Origin: Aliidongia dinghuensis
GTDB lineage: Bacteria; Pseudomonadota; Alphaproteobacteria; ATCC43930; CGMCC-115725
Reading direction: 5' to 3'
DNA length: 64,000 nt
Assembly (NCBI RefSeq): GCF_014643535.1
Contig: NZ_BMJQ01000002.1
Location: forward strand, 372,001-436,000
Shown here: positions 42,262 to 50,977 of the stretch, piece after piece
Layout: each line of letters begins with the position of its first letter
Position numbering within the stretch: position 1 is the stretch's first letter
Notes under the pieces: generated by a model
What the model saw: the letters and a program-made list of their open reading frames with translations, nothing else
Told to the model about the DNA's origin: nothing
Databases searched by the model: none
Program-made: the position numbers and the translations under genes

Positions 42262-42824
42262 GTGGCCGGCCCGTCATAGCGTTTGGCGTTCTGGTTGCGG
42301 TACTGGCGGCCGGCGGGCTCGGGCTCGCCGGCTACACCTTCGCGCCCGCGCGGGCCAAATGGACCGTGCCGGGCGACGATCCCAAGGAGATCGCGGCGGG
42401 CGCCGTGCTCTATCAGGCGAATTGCGCCGCCTGCCACGGCGTCCATCTGGAAGGGCAGCCGAACTGGCACGAGCCGGGGCCGGACGGCCTGCTGCCGGCG
42501 CCGCCCCATGACGAGACCGGCCACACCTGGCAGCATTCCGACGCGGAGCTTGTCGAGCTCGTCACCCACAGCGTCGCGTCCTTTGCGCCGGCCGGCTACA
42601 AGACCGCCATGCCGGCGTTCGAGGGCAAGCTCACACCGGCCGAGATCCATGCGACCATCGCCTATGTCAAGAGCACCTGGTCCCCCGGCATCCGCGCCTA
42701 TCAGGCGGCGCAGAACCCCGGCGGCCCGTCCTTGGCCGAACTGCCCGGCGACTGGCGCTTCCCGCCGACCTGCGACTATCACTTCCCGGCCAAGGTCCGG
42801 GCAGCGGACGAGAGAGCGCCCTAA
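42258..42824 (+). CDS. Membrane-anchored class I cytochrome c
   Basis: A 188-residue protein with a GTG start. An N-terminal helix (VIAFGVLVAVLAAGGLGLAG) anchors it. The haem motif is CAACH (C56, C59, H60) and the sixth ligand is M118 in GYKTAMPAFEGKL. The C-terminal extension (PPTCDYHFPAK) has an extra Cys/His pair of unknown use. Last gene of the copper-oxidase assembly operon, it probably donates electrons to the oxidase. Confidence 0.9.
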   Translation: MSGRPVIAFGVLVAVLAAGGLGLAGYTFAPARAKWTVPGDDPKEIAAGAVLYQANCAACHGVHLEGQPNWHEPGPDGLLPAPPHDETGHTWQHSDAELVELVTHSVASFAPAGYKTAMPAFEGKLTPAEIHATIAYVKSTWSPGIRAYQAAQNPGGPSLAELPGDWRFPPTCDYHFPAKVRAADERAP

Positions 42825-42974
42825 GAGACCGGTTGAACACGGGGCGGCGGTTTGAGGCGGTCCATGATTCGAGCTTCTGATGTGGACAGCAGCGAATCGG
42901 GCCCGGATGGCCGCCGGTGTTGGGGCACCTCAAGCTCCGTTGTTCGATTAGGCGACCCCTTGGAGATTGGAAAC

Positions 42975-43412
42975 ATGGCGCTCAAGCGGATGGACAACGT
43001 AGGAATCGTCGTCGAAGACCTCGGAAGGACGATTGATTTCTTTCGCGAACTCGGCCTCGAGCTCGAAGGGCGAGCCACGATCGAAGGAGAATGGGCCGGA
43101 CGTGTCACTGGACTGGGCGATCAGCGTGTCGAGATTGCCATGATGCGCACGCCGGACGGCCACAGCCGGATCGAGCTCTCCCGCTTCCTCACGCCGTCTG
43201 TCGTCGCAGATCACCGGAACGCCCCGGTCAACGCCCTAGGCTACCTCCGCGTCATGTTCGCCGTGGACGACGTCGACGAGACGCTGGAAAGGCTCCGCAC
43301 GCGCGGCGCGCAGCTCGTAGGCGAAGTCGTCCAGTATAATGACGCGTATCGGCTCTGCTACATCCGTGGGCCTGAGGGGCTGCTCATCGGGCTCGCCCAA
43401 GAACTCAGCTGA
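42975..43412 (+). CDS. VOC-family (glyoxalase/dioxygenase-like) protein
   Basis: A 145-residue protein with two beta-alpha-beta-beta-beta modules: MDNVGIVVEDLGRTIDFFRE and LGYLRVMFAVDDVDETLERL, ending YIRGPEGLLIGLAQEL. Metal-ligand positions (N/H and E) can be placed but the reaction cannot. GGAG precedes the ATG at 42975; the longer frame from 42852 is not supported. It is monocistronic. Confidence 0.85.
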   Translation: MALKRMDNVGIVVEDLGRTIDFFRELGLELEGRATIEGEWAGRVTGLGDQRVEIAMMRTPDGHSRIELSRFLTPSVVADHRNAPVNALGYLRVMFAVDDVDETLERLRTRGAQLVGEVVQYNDAYRLCYIRGPEGLLIGLAQELS

Positions 43413-43555
43413 GCGCAATACGAAGACAAATGGCGAAGAGTGACCAATGTCAGCGAGCGCGTCCGAGGCCGACCCGCCTGTTCGAGGTCCATCCCTCCAC
43501 GCCATGGGCCGTCTTCTGCTCCGACGTATCAGCCACTGACGTTCTCAAACGGACT

Positions 43556-44311
43556 CTATGCCCCCGGACCCTTCTTCAGGATGAGCGAGATCCGGCCGTC
43601 CATCGTCTCTTGGCCGACGATGTCGAAGCCATGGCGCAGCAGCGCGATCACCAGCTCCTTATTGTCGACCGGCGCATGGGCGAAGATGCGCTTGCCGGCG
43701 AAATGCCGCTCGATCTGCATCAGAAACCGCCGGCCGTGGCCCAGCGCCCGCATCCTGCGCTCGACCACCAGGCGGGCGATGGTCGGCCCGCTGTCGATCG
43801 CCGGGTTGTAGTCGATGAGCGCCGCGGCGACGGGTTTGCCCTCGCTCCGCAGGTAGAGCACCATGCCGAACTTGAGGCTGAGCCGGAGCGCCGCCTCGTC
43901 GAAGCCCGGGTCGTTCGCCTCGAGGAAGCCGCGCACCACTTCGATTTCCGTGGTCTGGCCGATGTCGAGCTGCAGGAGATGATCGTCGACCGCGGCCTTC
44001 GCCGGCGCGGGCTCGATCCGGCGGAACGTGTGCGAGCGGCCGATCCGGGTGCCGCGCTCGATGATCGACCGGTCGACCAGGGTCTTGAGCGCGCGGCTCA
44101 CCGCCTGGGAGCGGATGCCGAGGAAACGGGCGATCTCACCGGTATCGACGATCTCGTAGCGGTCGCTCGCCAGGATCGTGTCGAGGCAGCGCAGCACGCG
44201 GTGCGATTCGCCGCCGAGCGACCGGTACTTCTCGAGGGCGATCAACTCGGCGGGGCCATGGGCGACTGGGTTCTCTGCGACGGGGGAAAGCGCTCGGCGG
44301 GATGCAGACAT
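43556..44311 (-). CDS. Winged-helix regulator fused to a GNAT-like domain
   Basis: A 251-residue protein. Residues about 25-95 form a MarR-like winged helix (LRCLDTILASDRYEIVDTGE, LGIRSQAVSRALKTLVDRSI). Residues 110-250 form a GNAT-like fold (FGMVLYLRSEGKPVAAALID, RLVVERRMRALGHGRRFLMQ). The long open frame running to 45619 joins it to shadow sequence. The ATG at 44311 starts the real domain. HTH-GNAT fusions often respond to small metabolites. The closest neighbour is the aminotransferase gene upstream on the same strand. Confidence 0.78.
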   Translation of the reverse strand: MSASRRALSPVAENPVAHGPAELIALEKYRSLGGESHRVLRCLDTILASDRYEIVDTGEIARFLGIRSQAVSRALKTLVDRSIIERGTRIGRSHTFRRIEPAPAKAAVDDHLLQLDIGQTTEIEVVRGFLEANDPGFDEAALRLSLKFGMVLYLRSEGKPVAAALIDYNPAIDSGPTIARLVVERRMRALGHGRRFLMQIERHFAGKRIFAHAPVDNKELVIALLRHGFDIVGQETMDGRISLILKKGPGA

Positions 44312-44397
44312 GTCAGCAACTCGAACTCGGCTCGGGGTTAAGCGGTCGACCTCGTCGCGGGAGATCCTCGGGTGAGATAGGCGATATGGGGTGTCGA

Positions 44398-45597
44398 TCA
44401 GCCGCCGAACAGGGGCTTCAGATTGCGCACGGCCTGGCGGATGCGGTCGGTGTTCTCGACCAGCGCCAGACGGACATGCGTGTCGCCGTATTCGCCGAAG
44501 CCGATGCCGGGGGCGACGGCGACGTTCGACTTCTCCAGCAACAGCTTGGAGAAGTCGAGGCTGCCCAGATGGCGGAACCGTTCGGGGATCGGTGCCCAGG
44601 CGAACATGGACGCCTCTGGTGACGGCACCTGCCAGCCGGCCGATGCCAGCCCCTCGATCAGCACGTCGCGCCGGCGCTTGTAGGTCGCCCGGAACTCGGC
44701 GACGCAGTCCTGCGGGCCGTTCAAGGCGGCAATCGCGGCGACCTGGATCGGCGTGAAGGCGCCATAGTCGAGGTAGGATTTGACCCGTCCGAGGGCGGTG
44801 ATGAGCTTGCGGCAGCCGACCGCATATCCCACGCGCCACCCCGGCATCGAGTAGGTCTTGCTGAGGCTGCCGAACTCGACCGCGATGTCGCGGGCGCCCG
44901 GGATCTGCAGGATCGACGGCGGCGGCTTGTCGTTGAAATAGATCTCGGCGTAGGCGACGTCGGACAAGACGTACATGCCGCGCGACCGGGCGAACTCGAC
45001 GATCTCGCCGTAGAAGTCGAGGTCTCTGACCTCCGCCGTCGGGTTCGACGGGTAGTTGACGATGAGCGCGATGGGCGCCGGCACCGAATGCTTGTAGGCG
45101 CGCTCGAGCGTCGCCAGGAACTGCTCCGGCTCGCACGGCGGGATGTGCCGGATCGCGGCCCCCGCGATCATGAAGCCGAAGGCGTGGATCGGATAGGAGG
45201 GGTTTGGCACCAGGATGACGTCGCCGGGGCTCGAGATCGCCTGGGCGAGGTTCGCCAAGCCTTCCTTGGAGCCCAAGGTCACGATGACCTCGGATTCCGG
45301 GTCGAGGTCGACCGTGAAGCGGCGCTGGTAATAGCCGGCGATCGCTTTCCGGAGGCCCGGGATGCCCTTGGAATTGGAATAGCGATGGGTACGCGGGTCC
45401 TGCACCGTCTCGACCAGCTTCGCGACCACGTGCGGCGGGCTCGCCATGTCCGGGTTGCCCATGCCGAAGTCGATCACATCGCGCCCGGCGGCGCGTGCCG
45501 CGGCCTTCAGCCGATTGACCTCGGCGAAGACATAGGGCGGCAGGCGGCGGATGCGATGAAATTCGGACTCGACCATGGTGGCGCGCAACTCGGGCAT
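44398..45597 (-). CDS. alaC: AlaC-type class I/II aminotransferase
   Basis: A 399-residue PLP enzyme with close overall resemblance, from memory, to E. coli AlaC: RIRRLPPYVFAEVN, DFGMGNPDMASPPH, TLGSKEGLANL, VPNPSYPIHAFG, SLSKTYSMPGWRVG with the PLP Lys, and PGIGFGEYGDTHVRLALVEN. It probably makes alanine from pyruvate and glutamate; database names such as LL-diaminopimelate aminotransferase are common but less likely. The start could also be the ATG at 45576. Confidence 0.85.
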   Translation of the reverse strand: MPELRATMVESEFHRIRRLPPYVFAEVNRLKAAARAAGRDVIDFGMGNPDMASPPHVVAKLVETVQDPRTHRYSNSKGIPGLRKAIAGYYQRRFTVDLDPESEVIVTLGSKEGLANLAQAISSPGDVILVPNPSYPIHAFGFMIAGAAIRHIPPCEPEQFLATLERAYKHSVPAPIALIVNYPSNPTAEVRDLDFYGEIVEFARSRGMYVLSDVAYAEIYFNDKPPPSILQIPGARDIAVEFGSLSKTYSMPGWRVGYAVGCRKLITALGRVKSYLDYGAFTPIQVAAIAALNGPQDCVAEFRATYKRRRDVLIEGLASAGWQVPSPEASMFAWAPIPERFRHLGSLDFSKLLLEKSNVAVAPGIGFGEYGDTHVRLALVENTDRIRQAVRNLKPLFGG

Positions 45598-45663
45598 TGG
45601 AGCAAAAAGGGCCGACCACTCAGCACCAAATTCTCCCGCAGCGCAATAAGCGGATTGTTCGGG

Positions 45664-46920
45664 TCAGCGTTTCATTCCGATCATGTCGGAAAGAGTCGCG
45701 TTCGTGAAATCTGCTTCCTCGGTGTGGGCGCCGGTCAGGTTGGCGGAGGTCAGGTCGGCGCCGGTGAAGTTGGCGCGGCGCAGGTCGGCGCCGCGCAGGT
45801 CGGCATGGCGCAGCCGGGCATTGTCGAGCCGGGCCGGCAGGTAGCGGTTGGCGCCGAGGATGAGCGCGCCCAGGTTGCAGTCGCGCAGGTCGGCGTAATT
45901 GAGCTTCGCCTCCTTGAGATTGACGCCGCGCAGGTCGGCCCGGACCAGCTTGACCGAGCGCAGATCGGCGCCCTCGAACTGGGCGCCTTGCAGGCCCAGA
46001 CCCTCGAGATTGAGCGCCACCAGCACCGCGTCGGTCGCGCGGAGCGCCGGCAGGGACGCCCCGGCCGGGAAACGGGCGTGCCTGAGGTCGTAGCCGCTCA
46101 AGTCGAGCGGCGCCCCTTTGGCACCACTCGATGCCGCCCATTCCTCATGCCGGCGGATGAGGGTCTCGAGCGGCTCCGTCAGCTGGTGCAGCTGCTTGCC
46201 TGCCGGCCGATCGGTCAGGATGCCGGAGAGATCGGCGCCCGCGGTCTCGGTGGCACTCATGTCGGCGCCGACCAGGATGGCGTCCTTCAAGACGGCGCCG
46301 CGCAGGTCGGCGCCGTTCAGGTCGGCCCCCTCCAGGTTGACGCCAGTCATGACCGCATTGCGCAGGTCTGCGCGCACCAGCTTGCAGTTGCGCATGATGG
46401 CGTCGCTGAAGTCGGTGTGGTTCGCGACGGCGCCCGAGAGCCGCGCCTGGCTCAGGTTGGCGTTGACCATGCGCGTGCCGACCAGGTCGCTCGCCCCCTC
46501 GTCGATGCGGATGCTGCGGTATTCGCCCGGGCTGATGCGCGCGGCGAGCGCGCCGTCGCGCAGATCGGCGTCGAACAGATCGGCCCCGGTCAGGTTGGCG
46601 CCGCGCAGGCTGGCGCCGCGCAGGTCGGCGCGGATGAGCTTGGCACGGCGCAGGTCGGCATGGGCCAGGTTGGCGCCGAACAGGATCGCGTTGTTGAACA
46701 GCGTGCCGATGCAGATGGTGTTCTCGAGGAACGCGGCGGTGAGGTCGCAGTCGGAGAGATTCTGGCCGCTCAGATTGAGGCCGGTCAGGTCGCGATAGGA
46801 CAGGAGCGCCCGCTGCCCGCCGTGCCGCCCGGACTGGAACAGCTCGTGGCGCCGTATGATCTCGTCGAGTTCCGCCTGGGAAATCGGCGTGCGGGGACGG
46901 TTGAGGGGATCCAACTGCAT
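45664..46920 (-). CDS. Two-lobed pentapeptide-repeat protein
   Basis: A 418-residue protein dominated by A(D/N)LxxA repeats that fold as a right-handed quadrilateral beta-helix (GANLAHADLRRAKLIRADLR, GADLRRANFTGADLTSANLT). It is built of two lobes, each introduced by an IRRHE helix (EIIRRHELFQSGRHGG near residue 21 and TLIRRHEEWAASSG near 255), which shows an internal duplication. Pentapeptide proteins can mimic DNA (gyrase protection) or act as scaffolds; neither can be decided here. No signal peptide. Confidence 0.9.
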   Translation of the reverse strand: MQLDPLNRPRTPISQAELDEIIRRHELFQSGRHGGQRALLSYRDLTGLNLSGQNLSDCDLTAAFLENTICIGTLFNNAILFGANLAHADLRRAKLIRADLRGASLRGANLTGADLFDADLRDGALAARISPGEYRSIRIDEGASDLVGTRMVNANLSQARLSGAVANHTDFSDAIMRNCKLVRADLRNAVMTGVNLEGADLNGADLRGAVLKDAILVGADMSATETAGADLSGILTDRPAGKQLHQLTEPLETLIRRHEEWAASSGAKGAPLDLSGYDLRHARFPAGASLPALRATDAVLVALNLEGLGLQGAQFEGADLRSVKLVRADLRGVNLKEAKLNYADLRDCNLGALILGANRYLPARLDNARLRHADLRGADLRRANFTGADLTSANLTGAHTEEADFTNATLSDMIGMKR

Positions 46921-46943
46921 CGGCGCCGCGGGCTTCCAATTAA

Positions 46944-47747
46944 CTATACTTGCGCAGTGAAGCGCGTTCCGGGTGGAAAGACCAGCCCAAACTCCTGCGC
47001 GAGCAGCGGCAGGAGCTCCTCCTCCGCGTTAATCTCCCGGGTCTCCGAATGGCAATTGACACGGACCTCCAGCGTGCTGCCGCGCAAGACCGCCCGCCGC
47101 GTGCGGCGGACGCGCTGGGCGGTGACGATCTGCCTGAACACCGACGAGGGGTGGGTCGAGACGAAATGGTTGGCCATTTCGATGTCGATCGGCAGCTGCG
47201 CTTCGAGCGTGAAGGCGTAGAGGTCGGACCAGCCGGCGCCGACATCGCCTTCCAGCACCCAGAGGCCGCCTTCGTGGCGGAGGCGATGGGCCGAGCCCGG
47301 CTGGTGGCTGACCAGGCCCGGCAGCAATGGCAAGGGGTGCAGCGGCCCGGCGCCGCCGAACCCGACGTCGGCCAGATATTGGCCCTGCGGCGTGTCGACC
47401 TCGAGGAGCGCGTGCGTGCGCGCCCGTGGGGTTGTGGGGGCGCCGACGAGCACGCGTGCGGCGAGGAGCCGGCAATGGAAGCCAACCTGCTCCAGCGCGG
47501 CCTTGAACAATGTTGCGTGTTCGAAACAATACCCGCCGCGCCTGGCATGAATCAGCTTTTCTTGGACCGAGGCAAGATCGAGCCGGATGGGCCGGCCGAG
47601 CAGCACGTCGAGATTTTCGAACGGGATGGCGGCCTGATGCGCCTCATGCAGGTCGGCGAGGCACGCGGCGTCGACCCGAAGCGGCCGGTCATGGGCGATG
47701 CGGGCCAGATAGGCGTCGAGATCGCAAGGATCAGCAGTTGAAGCCAT
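46944..47747 (-). CDS. nat: Arylamine N-acetyltransferase
   Basis: A 267-residue enzyme that transfers acetyl from acetyl-CoA to arylamines or hydrazines. The Cys-His-Asp triad is complete: ARRGGYCFEHA (C74), THALLEVD (H112), YLADVGFGG (D127). IPFENLDVLLGRPI is the family N-terminal motif. The start at 47747 (MASTADPCDL) has GGGGGA upstream. It lies 23 bp downstream of no gene but directly before the pentapeptide gene (23 bp), so the two may be cotranscribed. Confidence 0.92.
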   Translation of the reverse strand: MASTADPCDLDAYLARIAHDRPLRVDAACLADLHEAHQAAIPFENLDVLLGRPIRLDLASVQEKLIHARRGGYCFEHATLFKAALEQVGFHCRLLAARVLVGAPTTPRARTHALLEVDTPQGQYLADVGFGGAGPLHPLPLLPGLVSHQPGSAHRLRHEGGLWVLEGDVGAGWSDLYAFTLEAQLPIDIEMANHFVSTHPSSVFRQIVTAQRVRRTRRAVLRGSTLEVRVNCHSETREINAEEELLPLLAQEFGLVFPPGTRFTAQV

Positions 47748-47924
47748 CCATGTCCCCCAATGCCATGGTCCATGAAGCACAAGCCCGATGGGCGTGCCCT
47801 TTCCGAATGTTGCGCGCGTAACTTGTTCCGCGCAAGAGGATGAAAATAACCGCTTGCCCTTATCGCGCGTCTCGGGATAGGGTGCATCGCAATATGGACC
47901 GGCACCTGCCCATTCTGGCCATTC

Positions 47925-47939
47925 GGCGAATTATTCGCC
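47925..47939. promoter_or_regulatory. Perfect 15-bp palindrome upstream of the ACT-cimA unit
   Basis: GGCGAAT-T-ATTCGCC is a perfect palindrome 63 bp before the ACT-protein start, in the 255-bp gap between nat and that gene. A second imperfect inverted repeat, GATCCTC-tt-GGAGGGTC (about 47940-47957), follows immediately. It is a candidate operator for the divergent units. Confidence 0.45.
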
Positions 47940-48002
47940 CGATCCTCTTGGAGGGTCGGGTCGAATTGTTGCGCCGTCATGCCCAGTGGGAGCTGCCCCA
48001 TC

Positions 48003-48341
48003 ATGTCCACGGATACTGTCCGTCTCGACGCTGATCGCGTCGCTCTACTCGAACAAGCCCAACTCGAACAAACTCAGACCGTCACTGCATGCTTTGCCGT
48101 CCGCGCCGCCGCGGATCCGGGCAGCCTGCCGCGTATCCTCGAACTGTTCGCCAAGCGCGGGCTGGTGCCGTCGAGCGTCCAGGCCCGCCTCACGGGCGGC
48201 GCCGAGTCGGCGCTCTCGGTCGATCTGCAGGTCGGCGGCATGGAGCCTGCGCTGGTCGAGGTCGTGGCCGAAAGCCTGCGGCAAATCTGGGTGGTCGAGC
48301 GTGTGCTCACCGCCGAGGTCCTGCCGGCGCGCGTCGCCTGA
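48003..48341 (+). CDS. Small ACT-domain-like protein
   Basis: A 112-residue protein whose central part (FAVRAAADPGSLPRILELFA, KRGLVPSSVQARL, ALSVDLQVGGM, LRQIWVVERVL) matches the ACT fold seen in IlvN/IlvM regulatory subunits. There is no catalytic domain. It ends 18 bp before cimA. A role as a detached amino-acid sensor for branched-chain metabolism is plausible but inferred. GGGAG lies about 10 bp upstream of the ATG. Confidence 0.72.
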   Translation: MSTDTVRLDADRVALLEQAQLEQTQTVTACFAVRAAADPGSLPRILELFAKRGLVPSSVQARLTGGAESALSVDLQVGGMEPALVEVVAESLRQIWVVERVLTAEVLPARVA

Positions 48342-48359
48342 GCGCCGGAGGACCGTCCG

Positions 48360-49967
48360 ATGAAGCGCATCCATCTTTACGACACCACGCTGCGCGACGG
48401 GGCGCAGACCCGCGGCGTCGATTTCTCCGGCGCCGACAAGCGCGCACTGGCGCTCCTGCTCGATCGGCTGGGCGTCGACACGATCGAGGCCGGCTGGCCC
48501 GGCGCCAATCCAGCCGACACGGCGCTCTATGCCGATCTGCCGCGGCTCCGGCACGCCCGCTTCGCCGCCTTCGGCATGACGCGCAAGGCCGGGCTCAAGG
48601 CAGCGGAGGATCCGGGGCTCGCCGCCGTGCTGGCGGCCGGCACGCCCGCGGTCTGCCTCGTCGGCAAGACCTGGGACTTCCACGTGACCTCGGCCCTGGG
48701 TGCGAGCCTCACCGAGGCGATCGACATGATCTCGGAATCCGTCGGCCATGCGGTCGAGCAGGGCCGCGAGGTCGTGTTCGACGCGGAGCATCTGTTCGAC
48801 GGCTGGAAGGCGAACGCACCGTTCGCGCGCGACTGCCTGCGTGCCGCGGCGGATGCCGGCGCCCGTTGGCTCGTGCTGTGCGACACCAACGGCGGGACCC
48901 TGCCGCACGAGGTCGACCGCATCGTCGGCACCATGGCCGACCTCCTGGGCGGCGACCGCATCGGCATCCATGCCCATGACGACACCGGCAACGCCGTCGC
49001 CAACTCGCTCGCCGCCGTCCACGCCGGCGCGCGCATGGTCCAGGGCACGCTCAACGGCCTGGGCGAGCGCTGCGGCAACGCCAACCTGATCAGCCTGATC
49101 CCGACACTGACGCTGAAGCTCGGCTACGAGACCGGGGTCACGGCCGAGGCGATGGCTGAGCTCACCCAGCTGTCGCGCCAGGTCGACGATCGGCTGAACC
49201 GCCTGCCCGATCCGCGGGCGCCCTATGTCGGCGCCGCGGCCTTCGCCCACAAGGGCGGCTTGCATGTCTCGGCCGTCGCCAAGGACGCGCGCAGCTACGA
49301 GCATGTGGCGCCCGAGCTTGTCGGCAACGAGCGCCACATTGTCGTGTCCGACCAGGCCGGCCGTGCGACGTTGATGCTGCGGCTCGCCGAGCTGCATCTG
49401 CCGCTCGCGGCCGACGATCCGAAGCTTGCCGACCTGCTGGCGCTGGTGAAGGGGCGCGAGGCGGCCGGCTTTGCCTATGACGGCGCCGGCGCCAGCTTCG
49501 AGCTGCTGGTCCGGCGCGCGCTCGATGCCGGTGCCCCGGCGACCTATTTCCGCCTGGCGGGCTTCCGCGTGGTCGACGAGCGCCGCCGCGCCGCCGACGG
49601 CAGCATCGAGACCCTGTCGGAGGCACAGGTCGAGCTCGAGGTCGGCGGCCGGCCGGTCATGGTCGTGGCCCAGGGCAACGGCCCGGTCGACGCGCTCGAC
49701 GCGGCGCTGCGCCGGGCTTTGGAGCCGGTCTACCCGTCGCTCGCCGGCCTCAAGCTCACGGACTACAAGGTCCGCATCCTGACGCCGGAGGCCGGCACCA
49801 AGGCGATCACGCGCGTGCTGATCGAAAGCCGCTGCCCCTCGGGCGAGCGCTGGTCGACGGTCGGCGTCGGCTCGAACGTGATCGATGCTTCGTACCAGGC
49901 GCTTGAAGATGCGCTCGTCTATCGCCTGATGACGCGCGGTGCCACGGTCGAGCGGGCGGTCGCTTGA
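48360..49967 (+). CDS. cimA: Citramalate synthase
   Basis: A 535-residue enzyme of the isopropylmalate-synthase superfamily that condenses pyruvate and acetyl-CoA for isoleucine synthesis. The TIM-barrel motif is LYDTTLRDGAQTRGVDFSG, with GWPGANPADTAL and KTWDFHV specific to CimA-type enzymes. The metal site HAHDDTGNAVANSLAAVHAG and GNANLISL follow. The C-terminal LeuA dimer/regulatory domain (about 400-535) is present. It is preceded at 18 bp by an ACT-like protein. Confidence 0.92.
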   Translation: MKRIHLYDTTLRDGAQTRGVDFSGADKRALALLLDRLGVDTIEAGWPGANPADTALYADLPRLRHARFAAFGMTRKAGLKAAEDPGLAAVLAAGTPAVCLVGKTWDFHVTSALGASLTEAIDMISESVGHAVEQGREVVFDAEHLFDGWKANAPFARDCLRAAADAGARWLVLCDTNGGTLPHEVDRIVGTMADLLGGDRIGIHAHDDTGNAVANSLAAVHAGARMVQGTLNGLGERCGNANLISLIPTLTLKLGYETGVTAEAMAELTQLSRQVDDRLNRLPDPRAPYVGAAAFAHKGGLHVSAVAKDARSYEHVAPELVGNERHIVVSDQAGRATLMLRLAELHLPLAADDPKLADLLALVKGREAAGFAYDGAGASFELLVRRALDAGAPATYFRLAGFRVVDERRRAADGSIETLSEAQVELEVGGRPVMVVAQGNGPVDALDAALRRALEPVYPSLAGLKLTDYKVRILTPEAGTKAITRVLIESRCPSGERWSTVGVGSNVIDASYQALEDALVYRLMTRGATVERAVA

Positions 49968-50005
49968 GGTGGGGAACGCCCCGTTCGCTCAATCGGCGAT
50001 AACCA

Positions 50006-50977
50006 TCACGCCCGTTTGTCGAGCGACGCCGGGTTCATGACGCGGATCGGGCTGCCGGCGAGCCAGGCGGCGATGTCCTCGACCGTGTCGCGGTAGAACA
50101 CGCGGTAGGCGTCCTCGGTGACGAAGCCCAGGTGTGGCGTCAGGATCGTGCGCGGGGCTCGGCGCAGCGGATGGTCGGCCGGCAGCGGCTCCTCGTCATA
50201 GACATCGAGACCGGCGCCGCCGATGGCGCCCGCTTCGAGCGCCGCGAGCAGGGCCGCCTGGTCGATGATCGGCCCGCGCGAGGTGTTGATGAGCCAGGCG
50301 TCGGGCTTCATCAGCTCGAGATCCGCCGCACCGACCAGGCCGCGGCTGCGCTCGGACAGCACCAGATGGATGCTGATCCAGTCGCTGGTGCGGAACAGCG
50401 TTGCCTTGTCGACGAGGCGTGCGCCCGCCGCCTCGGCCTTCTCGGCCGTCAGGTTCTGGCTCCAGGCCTGCACTTCCATGCCGAAGGCCCGGCCGATCGC
50501 GGCCATACGGCTGCCGAGCCGGCCGAGGCCCAGAAGCCCCAGCACCTTGCCGTCGACGACCCGGCCGACCGTGCTCTGCCAGCGCCCTTCGCGCATGGCC
50601 TGGGTCTCTGCCGGCAGATGGCGGGCCGACGCCAGGATCAGCCCCCAGGCAAGCTCCGCCGTTGCCTGCTGGCTCGCGTAGCCGGTGTGGCTGACGACGA
50701 TGCCGCGCTCGCTCGCCGATTCCAGATCGAGCGACGGGCTGCGGGCACCGGTCAGCGTCATGAACTTGAGCCTGGGCAGCTGCTGGATGAGGCTGCGCGG
50801 GAACGGCGTGCGCTCGCGCATCAGGCACAGGATGTCGAACGGCGCCAGCAGCGTCGCGGCATCGGCGCCCAAGGGCCGGTCGAACACGGTGATGCGGACC
50901 CGGTCCTTAAGGCTGCCCCAATCGGCCAGCGAGAGGGCGACGCGCTGGTAATCGTCGAGGATAGCAAGCTCAAGCAT
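50006..50977 (-). CDS. D-2-hydroxyacid dehydrogenase family protein
   Basis: A 323-residue NAD-dependent enzyme of the D-3-phosphoglycerate dehydrogenase group. The NAD loop is GLLGLGRLGSRMAAIG, the catalytic Arg lies in INTSRGPIIDQAAL, Glu in YDEEPLP and His in LTPHLGFVTED. There is no ACT domain. The start overlaps the thioesterase stop by 8 bp (50970-50977), indicating one operon. Substrate unknown. Confidence 0.87.
   Translation of the reverse strand: MLELAILDDYQRVALSLADWGSLKDRVRITVFDRPLGADAATLLAPFDILCLMRERTPFPRSLIQQLPRLKFMTLTGARSPSLDLESASERGIVVSHTGYASQQATAELAWGLILASARHLPAETQAMREGRWQSTVGRVVDGKVLGLLGLGRLGSRMAAIGRAFGMEVQAWSQNLTAEKAEAAGARLVDKATLFRTSDWISIHLVLSERSRGLVGAADLELMKPDAWLINTSRGPIIDQAALLAALEAGAIGGAGLDVYDEEPLPADHPLRRAPRTILTPHLGFVTEDAYRVFYRDTVEDIAAWLAGSPIRVMNPASLDKRA

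Noticed and set aside
43556-45619. Single 687-residue protein joining the HTH-GNAT region to upstream sequence
   Set aside because: The N-terminal 430 residues are out-of-frame alaC; the HTH-GNAT protein starts at the ATG at 44311.
45664-46920. CRISPR-like or tandem DNA repeat array in the pentapeptide region
   Set aside because: The periodicity is 15 bp and follows the A(D/N)LxxA code; there are no spacers.
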